From Phanerodontia chrysosporium (lineage: Eukaryota; Basidiomycota; Agaricomycetes; Polyporales; Phanerochaetaceae), in NCBI GenBank assembly GCA_001910725.1, contig MJGA01000004.1:310001-374000 (forward strand): a stretch of DNA of 64,000 nucleotides, read 5' to 3'. Shown one piece after another: positions 23,984 through 33,963 of the stretch. The position numbers were made by a program, and so were the translations under genes. Within the stretch, counting starts at the first letter, position 1, and each line of letters opens with the position of its first letter. Below the pieces are notes generated by a model that saw nothing but the letters and a program-made list of their open reading frames with translations, was not told the DNA's origin and made no database searches.

Positions 23984-24287
23984 CGTTCTGTTTATCTCAT
24001 TCTCTGTTAATGATACACACTTGTACACTAGCTTATATCGCGTGCGAAATGAGACCGAAGTCTTACAACTTCGAGAAGTGGGGTTGGATAAGGCCGTAAG
24101 TGCCATTATCTCTGCTCGCGCACTATATAGCCTATGCTGTCTACGTGGCCTACATATTGTATGTACCTACAAGCCTACATATGCTACAGCGTCGTGCAGG
24201 GCACCTATAGCGCCTACTTTTGACCTACATGTTGCCCCGTCACCTACAAACACCTATACATTTGGGACTAGTCTACGGTGCTAAATA

Positions 24288-24301
24288 ACCTACAAGACCT
24301 A
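24288..24301 (-). repeat. Right terminal inverted repeat of Plavaka element
   Basis: ACCTACAAGACCTA pairs with the left terminus. Several CCTACA words lie between 24150 and 24250 and mirror the TGTAGG array at the left end. Confidence 0.6.
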
Positions 24302-24470
24302 TCTAGAGCTATGTATACTTCCTCATTTTTCCAGATGAAGAGGTAATAGGGAAACACCAGTCGTCGGAATGCATACCAATCGGTACTCATGTAACCATGT
24401 CTGACGCGACGAACCATAACATCCGACGATGGAGTGTTTTATAATACAAATGCGAAACATTCAACAGCGG

Positions 24471-25550
24471 CTAGGTGCTCCCATGAGGCTGCATGGGCTT
24501 CGGGCAGTCAAAGTACTCTGGTAACTTCTGCCAAATATGTGACCTCGTAGCTACAATGTCTCTAATTATATTTCTCTTACAAGGGCTGCAAATCTTATTG
24601 CAAGCATCGACTCGGGTACTGAGCATGTGCAGCATCTTCAAGTAGTCCCATTGAGCCTGTGAACTGTCCCCACGTAGCACCGCAAGTTGGATGTCGTCCT
24701 TGCTATTGTTGCATCCGCTACCGCTAGTGCTCAAGCTGGCACCGACAAGTTTGATCGCGCCAGTGGGAGCTGCGTGCGGCATGGAATAGCATCTTTCGCA
24801 AGTGAGATGCACAAGAGCTTCCTTGCGTATTCTATCTCTCCCTCGAATGAGATGGAGCAGGATCGCATGATTGGAGAGCTCCCAGCGTACTCCAAGCGCT
24901 GGAGCTTCTGCATCGGCGGCCGGTACTGATACGTCGGTATCGGATGCCTGTATCGCGAGCATGTAAAATGCTGCAGGCAGGATAGAGTGTACACCGAACT
25001 CCATGGCAAAGCTGATGGCGGAGATAGGCTCTGGGACGCTGTCTCTCTTGTCTGAAATCCTCGAGTTGGCTTTCCAAGTAGGGTACAAGGCGTCCCACTC
25101 GGCGAGACTGTTCGGCCATTGTTGCTGGATGTGCTCGACGGCGACCTCGGCAATATCGTCCACCCCGTACTTGCGAGCTATCCGCACCAGGCCCGCCAAC
25201 TCGATCGCGCAACGCGCCTGTGGGGTGTTTGTCAACCTGCGTACGAGCGAACTGTTGGGGCACAAACGCTCATGAGACACGTTCCGGGTTCTGCATTGCT
25301 GTGCGCACCTCGCATTGTACACAGATTGCAGCAGAGCCGACAGGTCTGTAGCAGGATCTGGCATGATGACGACCTCTTCGCGATCCCCTCCTAGGGACAG
25401 CATGTCTTTGAAGACAGGGGACACGCGTCGGAGCTGAGCCCGGTAAACCTTGAAAAGTTCTATGGACCCCTCGGAGGTCTTAGCAGACAACTCAAGGTCT
25501 CCGTCCTCGAAATACAGAGATGAGTGTTTGATGATCGGCGGGGAATCCAT
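24471..25550 (-). CDS. BTB/POZ-domain protein (copy 3, intact)
   Basis: Minus strand, start at 25550 (MDSPPIIKHS), with an in-frame ATG at 25568 as alternative. A 57-nt intron at about 25257-25313 (GTGCGC..AACAG) is a multiple of three, so it reads through but is expected to be removed; it occupies the same serine codon as in the other two copies. The BTB fold reads LYFEDGDLELSAKTS, LFKVYRAQLRRVSPVF, then VVIMPDPATDLSALLQSVY. The second exon continues CAIELAGLVRIARKYGVDD and ends with Cys pairs (KICSPCKRN) and IWQKLPEYFDC. The protein is about 340 aa. It is closest in this window to the broken copy at 16090-17128; the transposon lies between the two. Confidence 0.85.
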   Translation of the reverse strand: MDSPPIIKHSSLYFEDGDLELSAKTSEGSIELFKVYRAQLRRVSPVFKDMLSLGGDREEVVIMPDPATDLSALLQSVYNARCAQQCRTRNVSHERLCPNSSLVRRLTNTPQARCAIELAGLVRIARKYGVDDIAEVAVEHIQQQWPNSLAEWDALYPTWKANSRISDKRDSVPEPISAISFAMEFGVHSILPAAFYMLAIQASDTDVSVPAADAEAPALGVRWELSNHAILLHLIRGRDRIRKEALVHLTCERCYSMPHAAPTGAIKLVGASLSTSGSGCNNSKDDIQLAVLRGDSSQAQWDYLKMLHMLSTRVDACNKICSPCKRNIIRDIVATRSHIWQKLPEYFDCPKPMQPHGST

Positions 25551-26030
25551 CCTGCGGTGAGTCTTCAAGGATTTGCTCTTCCATTTACTTCACGTCAAGA
25601 GTGGTTGTAGTCGAATCAGAGAGGACAACATACCTTTGTATAAGCGGTCGCTGCCGTATGAACGGTGCTTGAGTATCTGTTCCCTACAAGAGCTGGGAAC
25701 TATGTCTATACAATGGCGATATTGTGAAGATTCCTACGCGGTGGTTGTGTGCAAGCTGAAGTTACAGTTAGGGCGTGAGTCGTGACGCCCGGCGAGACGC
25801 GGCCAGCACTCACGTGCACTGCCACGCAGAAGCGACCAGGCCGCGTTGTTTCGATAGAGTATCATGCAATGTTCTGTGTGCCTATGTATCTTGTATAAGT
25901 ACAATTACCGTCTACGCTACTAGTGTATGGATAAAGGCCACGATTCCGTTGGGGTGGGGTATACTTATCTCTATAGAGGAAGAACTACGTTCCACATGAG
26001 GGCATGTGGGCATGATGCGAAGCCAACAAG
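25551..26030. other. Intergenic, no gene supported
   Basis: About 480 bases upstream of BTB copy 3 and downstream of the membrane-protein gene. It contains only short stop-broken frames. Confidence 0.5.
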
Positions 26031-28669
26031 CTACACAGGGCTGCTCGAGGCAGGCTGCCTGTTCCTCTTTATCCAAGTCAGGATCCGGTTCATTTGGAAC
26101 TCGGTCGTCGTCTCAGATGGTGCGTCAGCCGCGCCATCCGAATTCTGCTCGTCCTCTGCACGAGCATTGCCAGCTTGCACAAGCGTTCTAACGCGCAGCC
26201 AGTGCGCTCTGTACCATTCACGGACCGCTGTGCAGATCATGGTCATGAGGCGGAGGACGCCGAGTGTGCCGCGCGCAGAGCCGTCCGATTCCAGGTACAG
26301 TAGCAGCACCAGGACCAGGAGCATCAGGCCGAGTAGCGTTCCCAAAGCAATCCGCGTTCCTAGGGAGGAGCTGTCGAAGAAGACGACCATCATGGCAGCG
26401 AGGAATGTGAGCATGCTAAGTACGATACGTATTAGCTGAGTGTAAACCTGGGCGTTGTTGGAGTCGGCATACCTCCAGAGGAACAGCGCTGTAGGGATGC
26501 TACCATATGATCCAAGATCAGTGGCCGTCAACCTTTACTGTGAGATTAATTACCTGAAGGCGATGGCCACTGCCTCTAAACCGATAAGTTTTCGTGACCT
26601 CTTCGTAATGTAGTTGAGCTGCTCCCGTATCAGCTTTCCCGATCTTTCCCAAAGAGTACAGGAAGCTCACCCCTTCTGAAGCCTGACCGTGGACGTGGTG
26701 CCGATGGTGTCGCTGCAAGATTTGGCAAACAATGTATATGAAGGCGGCGAGGATTGTCGAGATGTAGCTCATGATCAGGGCAGGCGTGTTCCGTGGAAGT
26801 CCATCGCCGTCGATGCTGCCGATCGACAGGAAACCGATGTTCGTCGCGATCAACACAGTTGCCTATAGCGCACTGTTGGCTTCATGTGGGATGACAGACA
26901 CGATCTAGCACATACTGGAGTGATAGAGTTCTCCCAGTCCTTCTTGAGACCTTCAATGAATATGCGCCACGGATAGTAGTGCACCGACTCGTCCACGTAG
27001 AGCTCTTCAAACTCTTGCATGTACAGAAAGGGCATAAAAAAGAACAATGGTGATATAAGCTTGAGGACCCATGATCGAGGCTTCCGCTCTTCCTGGTAGA
27101 ACGCGCTCTCGTTGCGCGTGAGCCTGGCGCCGGCTTCACCCCAGAACGTCAGGAATCGTTCACGGTCTAGAAGAAACAGAGTCAGTGCGAGGTAGCGGAC
27201 TGACATGAAGGTAGCTCACATATGCTTGCGAGAAGTCGCGCTGTTGACATTCGCGTTAAATCGGACACCGGTCATTTCAGGCAAGGGACGTACCTGCGAT
27301 AAAAGTCCCTGGTCCGTTGATTTCATCGGCTGTAATTATCTGCCGTCAATCCACAAACCAGCGTGTCAGCACTCGATAACGCACCAGTGACACTATCAAA
27401 ACTTTTGATTAGGCGGGAAGCAGTGTCGGAATCATAGGGGAACATGGAGGTCGAGGACGTTATTGAATCTATCATAGCGCAAGACGTAAATGACATGTCC
27501 TCTCTTCAGCGCACAGTGAGCGTACCACATAAGCCGAAGTCAAATGTACGCTTGAGCTCCTCCACTGCTGCTTTTGGAAGCGGTTTGTGAGCAGGAAAGA
27601 GCTCGACATGCATCCTATATAAACGATAAGCCGGTCGCTCTTTAGTCGATAGAGGGCTTCGGGACTCACCAGAAATGCCACTTAATGGCGAGTCCTATCG
27701 AGGATTATTCAATCGTATACAGAGTTTGGTAGAAGGTGACGCACCGAGATGAGGCTGCGAGACAACTGGACGACTTCCCCACTCCGTAACGAGCTGTGTA
27801 TCGATTGGCGACGGCTTGTCGTCTAAAGCATCAAACCAGAAGACGGCTTGCTGCGACATGCTGACCAGATAATATCCGATTGCGTCGATCTCTTGGTCTT
27901 CTTCATCGCGCCACATCATTGTGCCCAGCACTATTTCCGTATCCTCCGGCGCGTCCTTGCGGACCCCTTCGAGATGTTCGATCAGGGTCTGCGCAGCGAG
28001 CTGTATCTGCACAAGGTCATCGTTCGGGTCTTTGCCATAGAGATCTGTCCGCGTGAGCAGGTTCTGCAGAGCTATCAGCTAGAGTCAAATGCTACTACCG
28101 CGGATATTACGTACTCTTCTTGAATCGTAAAAATACGGCTTCCCGACGCGAATCTCCGTCCAGTCTGCAAGATGTACGTCTCTGGGACAATGAGCTAGGG
28201 TGGTGTGGACATTCGAGACTATCTTACCTGTCGAAGAGCACTTGAAGAGGCTTGATATGCTTGATTTGGGACTCCTCATCCTCTCTGCGACTAGGGAGAG
28301 ATGAACGAACACGTCAGACCTGCGTGTTTCATTCGATGAATCGCAGAAGACTCACTAAGAAATGGTTCGTGTATATTTTAAGTCCATGACGTCCTGGGGA
28401 GTCGTCCGCACGATCCGCCACGGAGTGACGTTTGACGGAGCTTCTTGAGAATCGACACATGTGCAACTTGATTCTGAGATGGCCTCTGGGGTTGTCGGGA
28501 TCGAGCTGGTACTGGCAACTATAGTGGACTCTGATGCTCTGTGAAGCGTGTTCGATAATCCTGTCGAGCTCCGAGTACGCTGTGATACTCGACGTTTGCC
28601 GACAGTCACACCATTCTGGAGAGGAGGGGCTTGGTTCAAGAAGGCAGGTTGCAGTGGGACAGTCGACAT
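26031..28669 (-). CDS. Multi-pass membrane protein with N-terminal PYFY motif, basidiomycete family
   Basis: Minus strand, start 28669, stop at 26031. At least ten exons with introns of roughly 35-65 nt splice cleanly, for example RRLIALQNLLTRTD and LGLAIKWHFWMHVELFP across junctions. The first exon is Ser/Thr-rich and disordered. A short aromatic motif (WTEIRVGKPYFYDSRR) resembles half of a WW-type repeat. Further conserved parts are WFDALDDKPSPID, TADEINGPGTFIA and RERFLTFWGEAGARL. Hydrophobic segments follow: LISPLFFFMPFLYM, then LIMSYISTILAAFIYIV, then IVLSMLTFLAAMMVVFF and LLGLMLLVLVLLLYLE. The C-terminus is charged. I recognise this as a basidiomycete family without assigned function. 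The minus-strand TATAAG at 28742-28747, about 75 bases upstream, supports the start. Confidence 0.75.
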
Positions 28670-29415
28670 GTTCGGGTGGAGATCAAGAGTTGAGGCAGAG
28701 CTCGGGGCACCGGAAGGCTATTGCAAGTAGACCCTCGCGCCTTATACGAGAGCTGCTGGAGGAAAGGGTCCGAGGACGGGCTCATTGGTATAGATGCACA
28801 GCATCATCCAAATCGATCGAGCCAGGGTCTGAACTCTTATTGGTTAGCTGGTCGCGCTGCGGCGATACCCTAACGCTGAGTACTCCTACCGTTATGATAG
28901 TCTAGAGACTGCCTGGAACAATGTGTTAAATGAGGCTCTGGCTAAGCAGGGTAGTTAATCAGTAGCCATGATGTGGAGGCCTGTCCCGCGGGCCAGGAAA
29001 AACGGCCACGCAACCCGGCGAACAGTAGCGTCTAGGAAAGCGCCAGGGGCAGTGCGCATGCGCACACGCCAGAGGGCGCTGGGTTTCTCGTGAGAAAGCT
29101 TCTGTGAGATCCTTCTCTGTTCGTCACAGCATGATACGGAACAAGAACGCACGGACAAGGCATGTTGTAGGCGGTGCTCATTCACAGCTCGTGTCAGAAT
29201 GCCAAGGCGCGCACCATACAATCTCGCACCCGAATGCATCTAGGTCGACGATGCTGCAATCAAACCGGCGCGTTCGGCCCGCGACAGGTAGACGAAGCAG
29301 TGTGATATTCAGAGTGTGGATGCGAGAGACATGCCACATACACGCGAGTGGTCGTCGATGAGCAAATATAGGTTCGGTGCACCACCTCAGAACCTAGGAA
29401 ATTGACAGAGATTAC
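28670..29415. other. Intergenic, no gene supported
   Basis: Carries the promoter of the membrane-protein gene at its left edge (TATAAG, 28742-28747, minus strand). The rest holds short frames on both strands with no domain. Confidence 0.5.
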
Positions 29416-30920
29416 TCACTTCTGCGTTGCTGTTAGCGCGTCCTCTGTCTCCAATTCATATGTTGACTTACGTGCAGTCTCCACCCGCATTTTTTGGACC
29501 AGCTCACTCGGCAGCTTCTTCGCAAGTACCATCCGTAGGACCTCACTGCACTCCTCTGGTTCAATGAAACCCAGGTACGAGACGGAGAAGCAGAGGCTGC
29601 GGAAGTTCGTACACTTGCGAGTGACAGCACACAAGCGTGTCCAGTCAACAAGCGAGAACGCCTTCCACAGAGCTCTAGCGATATTCTCAGCGTCGTCGGG
29701 GTCCGAGGGATCGTCGCTCGTGTATGTCTCATCTACGGTGAGAGCTATGGTGATGTCTTCCGTGACGGCTGAGACCAGAATGAATAGGTCGCGCAAAATG
29801 TAGTCCCACTCGGAGTCTCCGAGGCCGCCTCCCGCGATGCCCTCGTCGTCGATGTTGGCTAAGGAGATAAGGACTTCGGCAATTGATCCGTCTCCTACAT
29901 CACTGGAGTTCGCATGTGGGGACGACTCCTCATTGTTGCCTTCGTACTCGTCTCTGGGCAGCGTCTCGTCTTCTGACATCGGTCGAGATTGCACTGGTAG
30001 AACGAAGAGTCGGCCGCCCACCATCACAGAGCGCAGGCGTAGGGAGTGCGACGACCCGAACGGTGGAGCAGACCTGTCGCTCCTGCGATAGCCCAGTGCC
30101 TCGAGCGAGGGCATGGACGTGATGATCGATCCAACAGCGGGACGTCTTATGCTCGGTGGACCAGACAGCGTCAGTTCGCAGACCAAGTCGAGGTCGATAA
30201 TCTCTCGTAGAGCCGATAGCACTGATTCGTCCCAGTCCTGTACGCTCACGGAACGCACAATGAGGTGACCCGCTTCGATACGAGGCATCTGCGCGTGTCC
30301 TTGACCAGGTCCACCAGGGCAATTGACGGAGAGCTTGGAGATGCGGGTGAATGCGCTAAGCAAGTATTGTAACGCTTCAAACTTGCAGTTGAGTTGCACT
30401 TTATCGAGGACGAGGGGTTGGCAGTCGACGCGAAGATCCACAAAGGGCTGTGGAACGGTTGCCCTCCAGACGTCAAGAGTGAAGGAGCGAAGATGCGGGA
30501 GAAGAGGGAGGACGCGATGGAAGGCATTGTACAATGACATGCCCATGGTATGCGCACAGCTGCAACGCTTCTCATGAGAAGCTAGGCGAAGTTCGCGGAT
30601 GGAAAGGGGGAGCCGCGTGGAGGACGAAAGCAGCTCCAACAGCAGGACAACGCTGTCGCCAGGACCCAGTACGCGATCGCAGGGCTTCTGTAAAGGAATG
30701 GGAGCCAGTGATAACCCATCATACACGGAGGCCAAGCAAAACGTCTGAAGAGGTGTGACGCAGTGGAGGTTGACCAGGTCCTAGAAACGAGCGAACATTG
30801 CTTGAGGGACGGTACGTCGTCGCGGAGATCTTCGAGGATTATATCCACCAATTCCTGGGGAAACTGATGGCGTCGTTCGACCTCTCCCATCTCGAACCAG
30901 GGAGCTGGAGAGATGAGCAT
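29416..30920 (-). CDS. F-box-like protein (copy 2), one frame break
   Basis: Minus strand. The start is 30920 or, more likely, the inner ATG at 30890 (MGEVERR). The F-box reads HQFPQELVDIILEDLRDD, then LKQCSLVSRTW, and ends RRFAWPPC. The frame shifts by one base near 30720-30730 and resumes with DRVLGPGDSVVLLLELL, SIRELRLASHE and a long leucine-rich region. The middle aligns with copy 1 at 6293-7813, including a DLFILVSAVTEDITIAL stretch matching DLRILVSPMTRDLTIRL. A short intron near the 3' end (GTAAGT at about 29466) may alter the last residues. A 39-nt GT..AG segment at the break does not restore the frame, so a one-base deletion in gene or assembly is the simplest reading. Confidence 0.65.
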
Positions 30921-31563
30921 GTTCCTGGGTCAACGGTGCTGTATGAACGCAAGGACTTGCCCCTTCAGTTCGTGTCAATGATGATGGCCTGACCAGTGAG
31001 GAAGTTCTATAGCTTCACCTTCTCGTGTACAACTCTCTTGAGGTTTGAAACTAGGCAAGCAACGCTCGGGCTGACTCGTACTTGGGTGTGGGTGTTCGTG
31101 TTCGAAAGGCAGCAAATAAATACATACCACGACCGCGGAGTCCTGACCGCCCGATCATTGTTGCAAATCTTTGACCTGACAACGACCATCCTGCGAGCCG
31201 GAAAATCAGGCATATGCCACGTTCAATGATTCGATGTGCACGCACCTCGAAAGCCCGGCGCAGGACGGCATAAGCACACAGTCCTGCAGCTCCTGAGCAC
31301 GAGCGAACCTGAGCCCCCGGCCGTTGCGTGGATCTTGGCGTGGTCTACATTCAAGTCAAAGTATAATTTCTGATATAGGCGTGAGGAGGGGTAGGACTGT
31401 GTCGTGCATTGTGGTGGTCTCGAACCAAAAGCTGCAAGTCCGGCGCTTCGCTCGACACGCGTCGGCGCGCGACGCACATGCTAGATGTACTTATCCTCGA
31501 AGACTTTGCATGCAAAGTTGCGCATATATCCCAGAAGAAATGATCAGATCTACATATACACAC
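30921..31563. other. Intergenic, no gene supported
   Basis: About 640 bases between two minus-strand F-box-like genes. It holds short frames only. Confidence 0.5.
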
Positions 31564-32893
31564 TCATGAGATCAAGCTTTCCCAGCTGAACTTCCACAGA
31601 TCCCGGATCACATCATCATCCCAAGCATATCCTGCCGAAGGCTCAGCGTAGAAGAATCGCAACTTGCCAGAGCTATGCACGCGCGGCAACCGCTCAACAA
31701 TTTGCTCTGCGAAGCTGTGCATATGCACTTTGTCAGTGCGAACGCGGATTGAGAGCTCTGACATGCTTTCGCCGAACGTAGCTGCGCATCCATCGAGGTC
31801 TTCCCAGCGAAATCGCAGAGGCTTTGGCTCGAGCTCCGTTATCAAAAGGGACAACTGGCCCTCGCCTTCAGATAGGTGGTCGAACAACAAGGTGATGTTC
31901 ATGACGAGGCCTGTCACAGGTGAGAGTGTGATTTCGAGGCGAGGCGAGGTCTGAGGGGATTCACAGCGTAGGCGCAATGTGGTAGTTGACTCTACTCCAT
32001 CTGCACGTTCTATAGTCCAATACTCAGCACAATGTGAGACATGGTATGACATCAGTATAACTTACCAGATAGATCGAGTGTATGAGCAGGACACTTAGAC
32101 CCACAGCTGTCTAACATACAGCGCGCTAGGTTCTCGACCTTTGGCAGTTCCTCTGGGTTGATGTAGCGAACACGCTTCCTTTGCTGCCCGTGGGACTGGC
32201 TAGTGGTAAGCAGAAGCCAAATGAAGGGCCAGCGCAGGTTGCTCCTCTGGACAATGATTGCACTGGGCGCTGCTCGCTGCGCCACGGCCAACTGAGGAGG
32301 GCGGGCACCTCCGGCGAGAGTGTCCAAGTCCTCGCAGGAGAGCCTGCTGCAGTTCAGAAAGCCAAAGTCGCTTGTCCTGCCAATGAACGATAGCAGATCA
32401 TTGAAGGTCGGGAGGTGACAGTTCTCGAGATAGATATGCTCGAAGAACGCAAGGGAGATGGGGTACCCTGCCGACAGAGATGCAGAGAGAGGTGTAGGCT
32501 TTCTCTTCTTGTGCAGTGGGCGGTGGACGGCGAGAGACACTCGTCTGCGATTGACCAAACTCGATCTGGCAGAGAGATATACGGAGGGAAACCACGCGTC
32601 GGCCATCAGTTGGTCCTTGAAGGCCAATGTCTCGATGCAGCCGGCAAAGCGTGTTCCGGCTGTGTTGCTCTTCTCCAAGAGCGCGAGAAAGGCCTCAGCG
32701 TGCTCCTTGGACCGCAGAGTAACGTCGTTGAAAACCAGAGGGCGCAGGCGAAGTGCCCACTCGCGAGACACAAGGCACCATGTGTAGAGGTCTCCGAGGC
32801 TGAATAAACCTTCTCCGCGGCCCCATTCCCACACGTCGCAGATGAAGTCTAGGATGAGGGGGGAACGTCCGCTTTATCTAGCGCAGAGACCAT
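31564..32893 (-). CDS. F-box-like protein (copy 3), frame break in a C run
   Basis: Minus strand, possible ATG at 32893 (MVSALDKADV). A six-base C run (minus strand; GGGGGG at about 32858-32863 on plus) breaks the frame by one base. After it the protein continues LILDFICDVWEWG, then YTWCLVSREWALRLRPLVF, an F-box-like pattern. Seven C residues would restore the frame. The second half begins after an intron near 32020-32066 that joins LS to ERADGVESTTTLRLRC. It ends IRDLWKFSWESLIS. This protein is more distant from the other two F-box genes. Further 5' exons are possible, because a CAG acceptor precedes the ATG at about 32908. The function is unknown. Confidence 0.55.
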
Positions 32894-33963
32894 GCTTGGG
32901 TGAGGCTCGCCTGAAATTACACATTATCAGATGATTATCAGGTCGCTCATAGCACGAGCGTATGAAACCTACCTGCACCAGGGACACGAATTTGGCCACG
33001 ATGGTACGCACCACGGTGGTGCAGCCTGGATGATACGGGCCGGGACTGACTGTATATGAGGCCGTCGTCAGTCACAGCCTTAGACCGGTCATCGTGACTC
33101 CAGCAGGGTGATCCGAGAGGCTGTCGTCAAGTGCCGGAAGCCGATATAGCGAGCGGTGCACACGGCCCAGTGGGAGTGCGGGTAAATCGAACAGCCGTCC
33201 CTGAAAACGATGGGAAGCGGTGCAGGTAGCTATGCATTTGCCACAGCGAGGTAGCATGCTTGCTCGGTGGTGCGCGTGGGCTGCCATAAAGCATGCTATC
33301 GCACACTTCATCTCGGCATGTTCACAGCCTGCAGTTAGTCGAGTAACTGACTATGTCTGGATGACTCAGCTTAGACTCGAATTTTGGATCGCGTTCTCCC
33401 GGCATGCTTCTCACGGGATTCTGCGTCAGGCACGGTAGCAAGTATATTCTTATCACAGGGTACTAGAACCTAGGTCAATACTCTTCGTACATCTTTCGAA
33501 TAGAGAGGATTCACCTGAAGACACTTGCTTATGTCGACGCTTTCACCACCAGCTCTCAGCGCTCAGAGCTAACGCAATGGGTCGCCAGCTTTGTGCTTGA
33601 CAGGGGAGAATATGGATTTCAGACAGTTCATGGACCACACCATGAGGGCAGAGCCCGTTAGGTGAACAACGTGGCAACAGACGTCGGACAAATCATCTGA
33701 AAATACCGTTCCGATCACCGCCACGAAGGGCCCGCCAATCACTCCCGCCAGTCACCTGGGGCGGAACGCATCACAGCGGCCAGGCTTTGAACAGGCTCAG
33801 AGACGGTTGACAAGTAATCGGAAGTATATCCAGAATTGATGGCTACAACAAACACACCACTCACATCCACTACACCACGGGATATAAGGTGATAGACGCA
33901 CAGAAGAGAATTAAACCAGGAAGAGGTCGTCTAGATCGTCATAAATAAATCATACCCAGAACA
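32894..33963. other. Intergenic, no gene supported
   Basis: About 1.07 kb between minus-strand genes. No domain-bearing frame was found. A possible upstream exon of F-box copy 3 may lie near 32960-33020. Confidence 0.45.

Larger units (their letters stand above)
17596..24301. mobile_element. Plavaka-type (KDZ superfamily) DNA transposon
   Basis: A 6.7-kb unit holds a Plavaka transposase on the minus strand and a DUF6532-type gene on the plus strand. The ends share imperfect 14-base inverted repeats: TAGGCTTTGTAGGT at 17596-17609 and the complement of TAGGTCTTGTAGGT at 24288-24301, 12 of 14 matching. CTAG precedes the left end (17592-17595) and lies one base beyond the right end (24303-24306), a possible target duplication if the right end includes one more T. 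Many TGTAGG words follow the left end and CCTACA words precede the right end, as expected of subterminal transposase-binding arrays. KDZ elements are known in basidiomycetes. The exact ends are my inference. Confidence 0.75.

Noticed and set aside
30687..30725. 39-nt GT..CAG segment as an intron in F-box copy 2
   Set aside because: Removing it keeps the wrong frame, so it does not repair the break.
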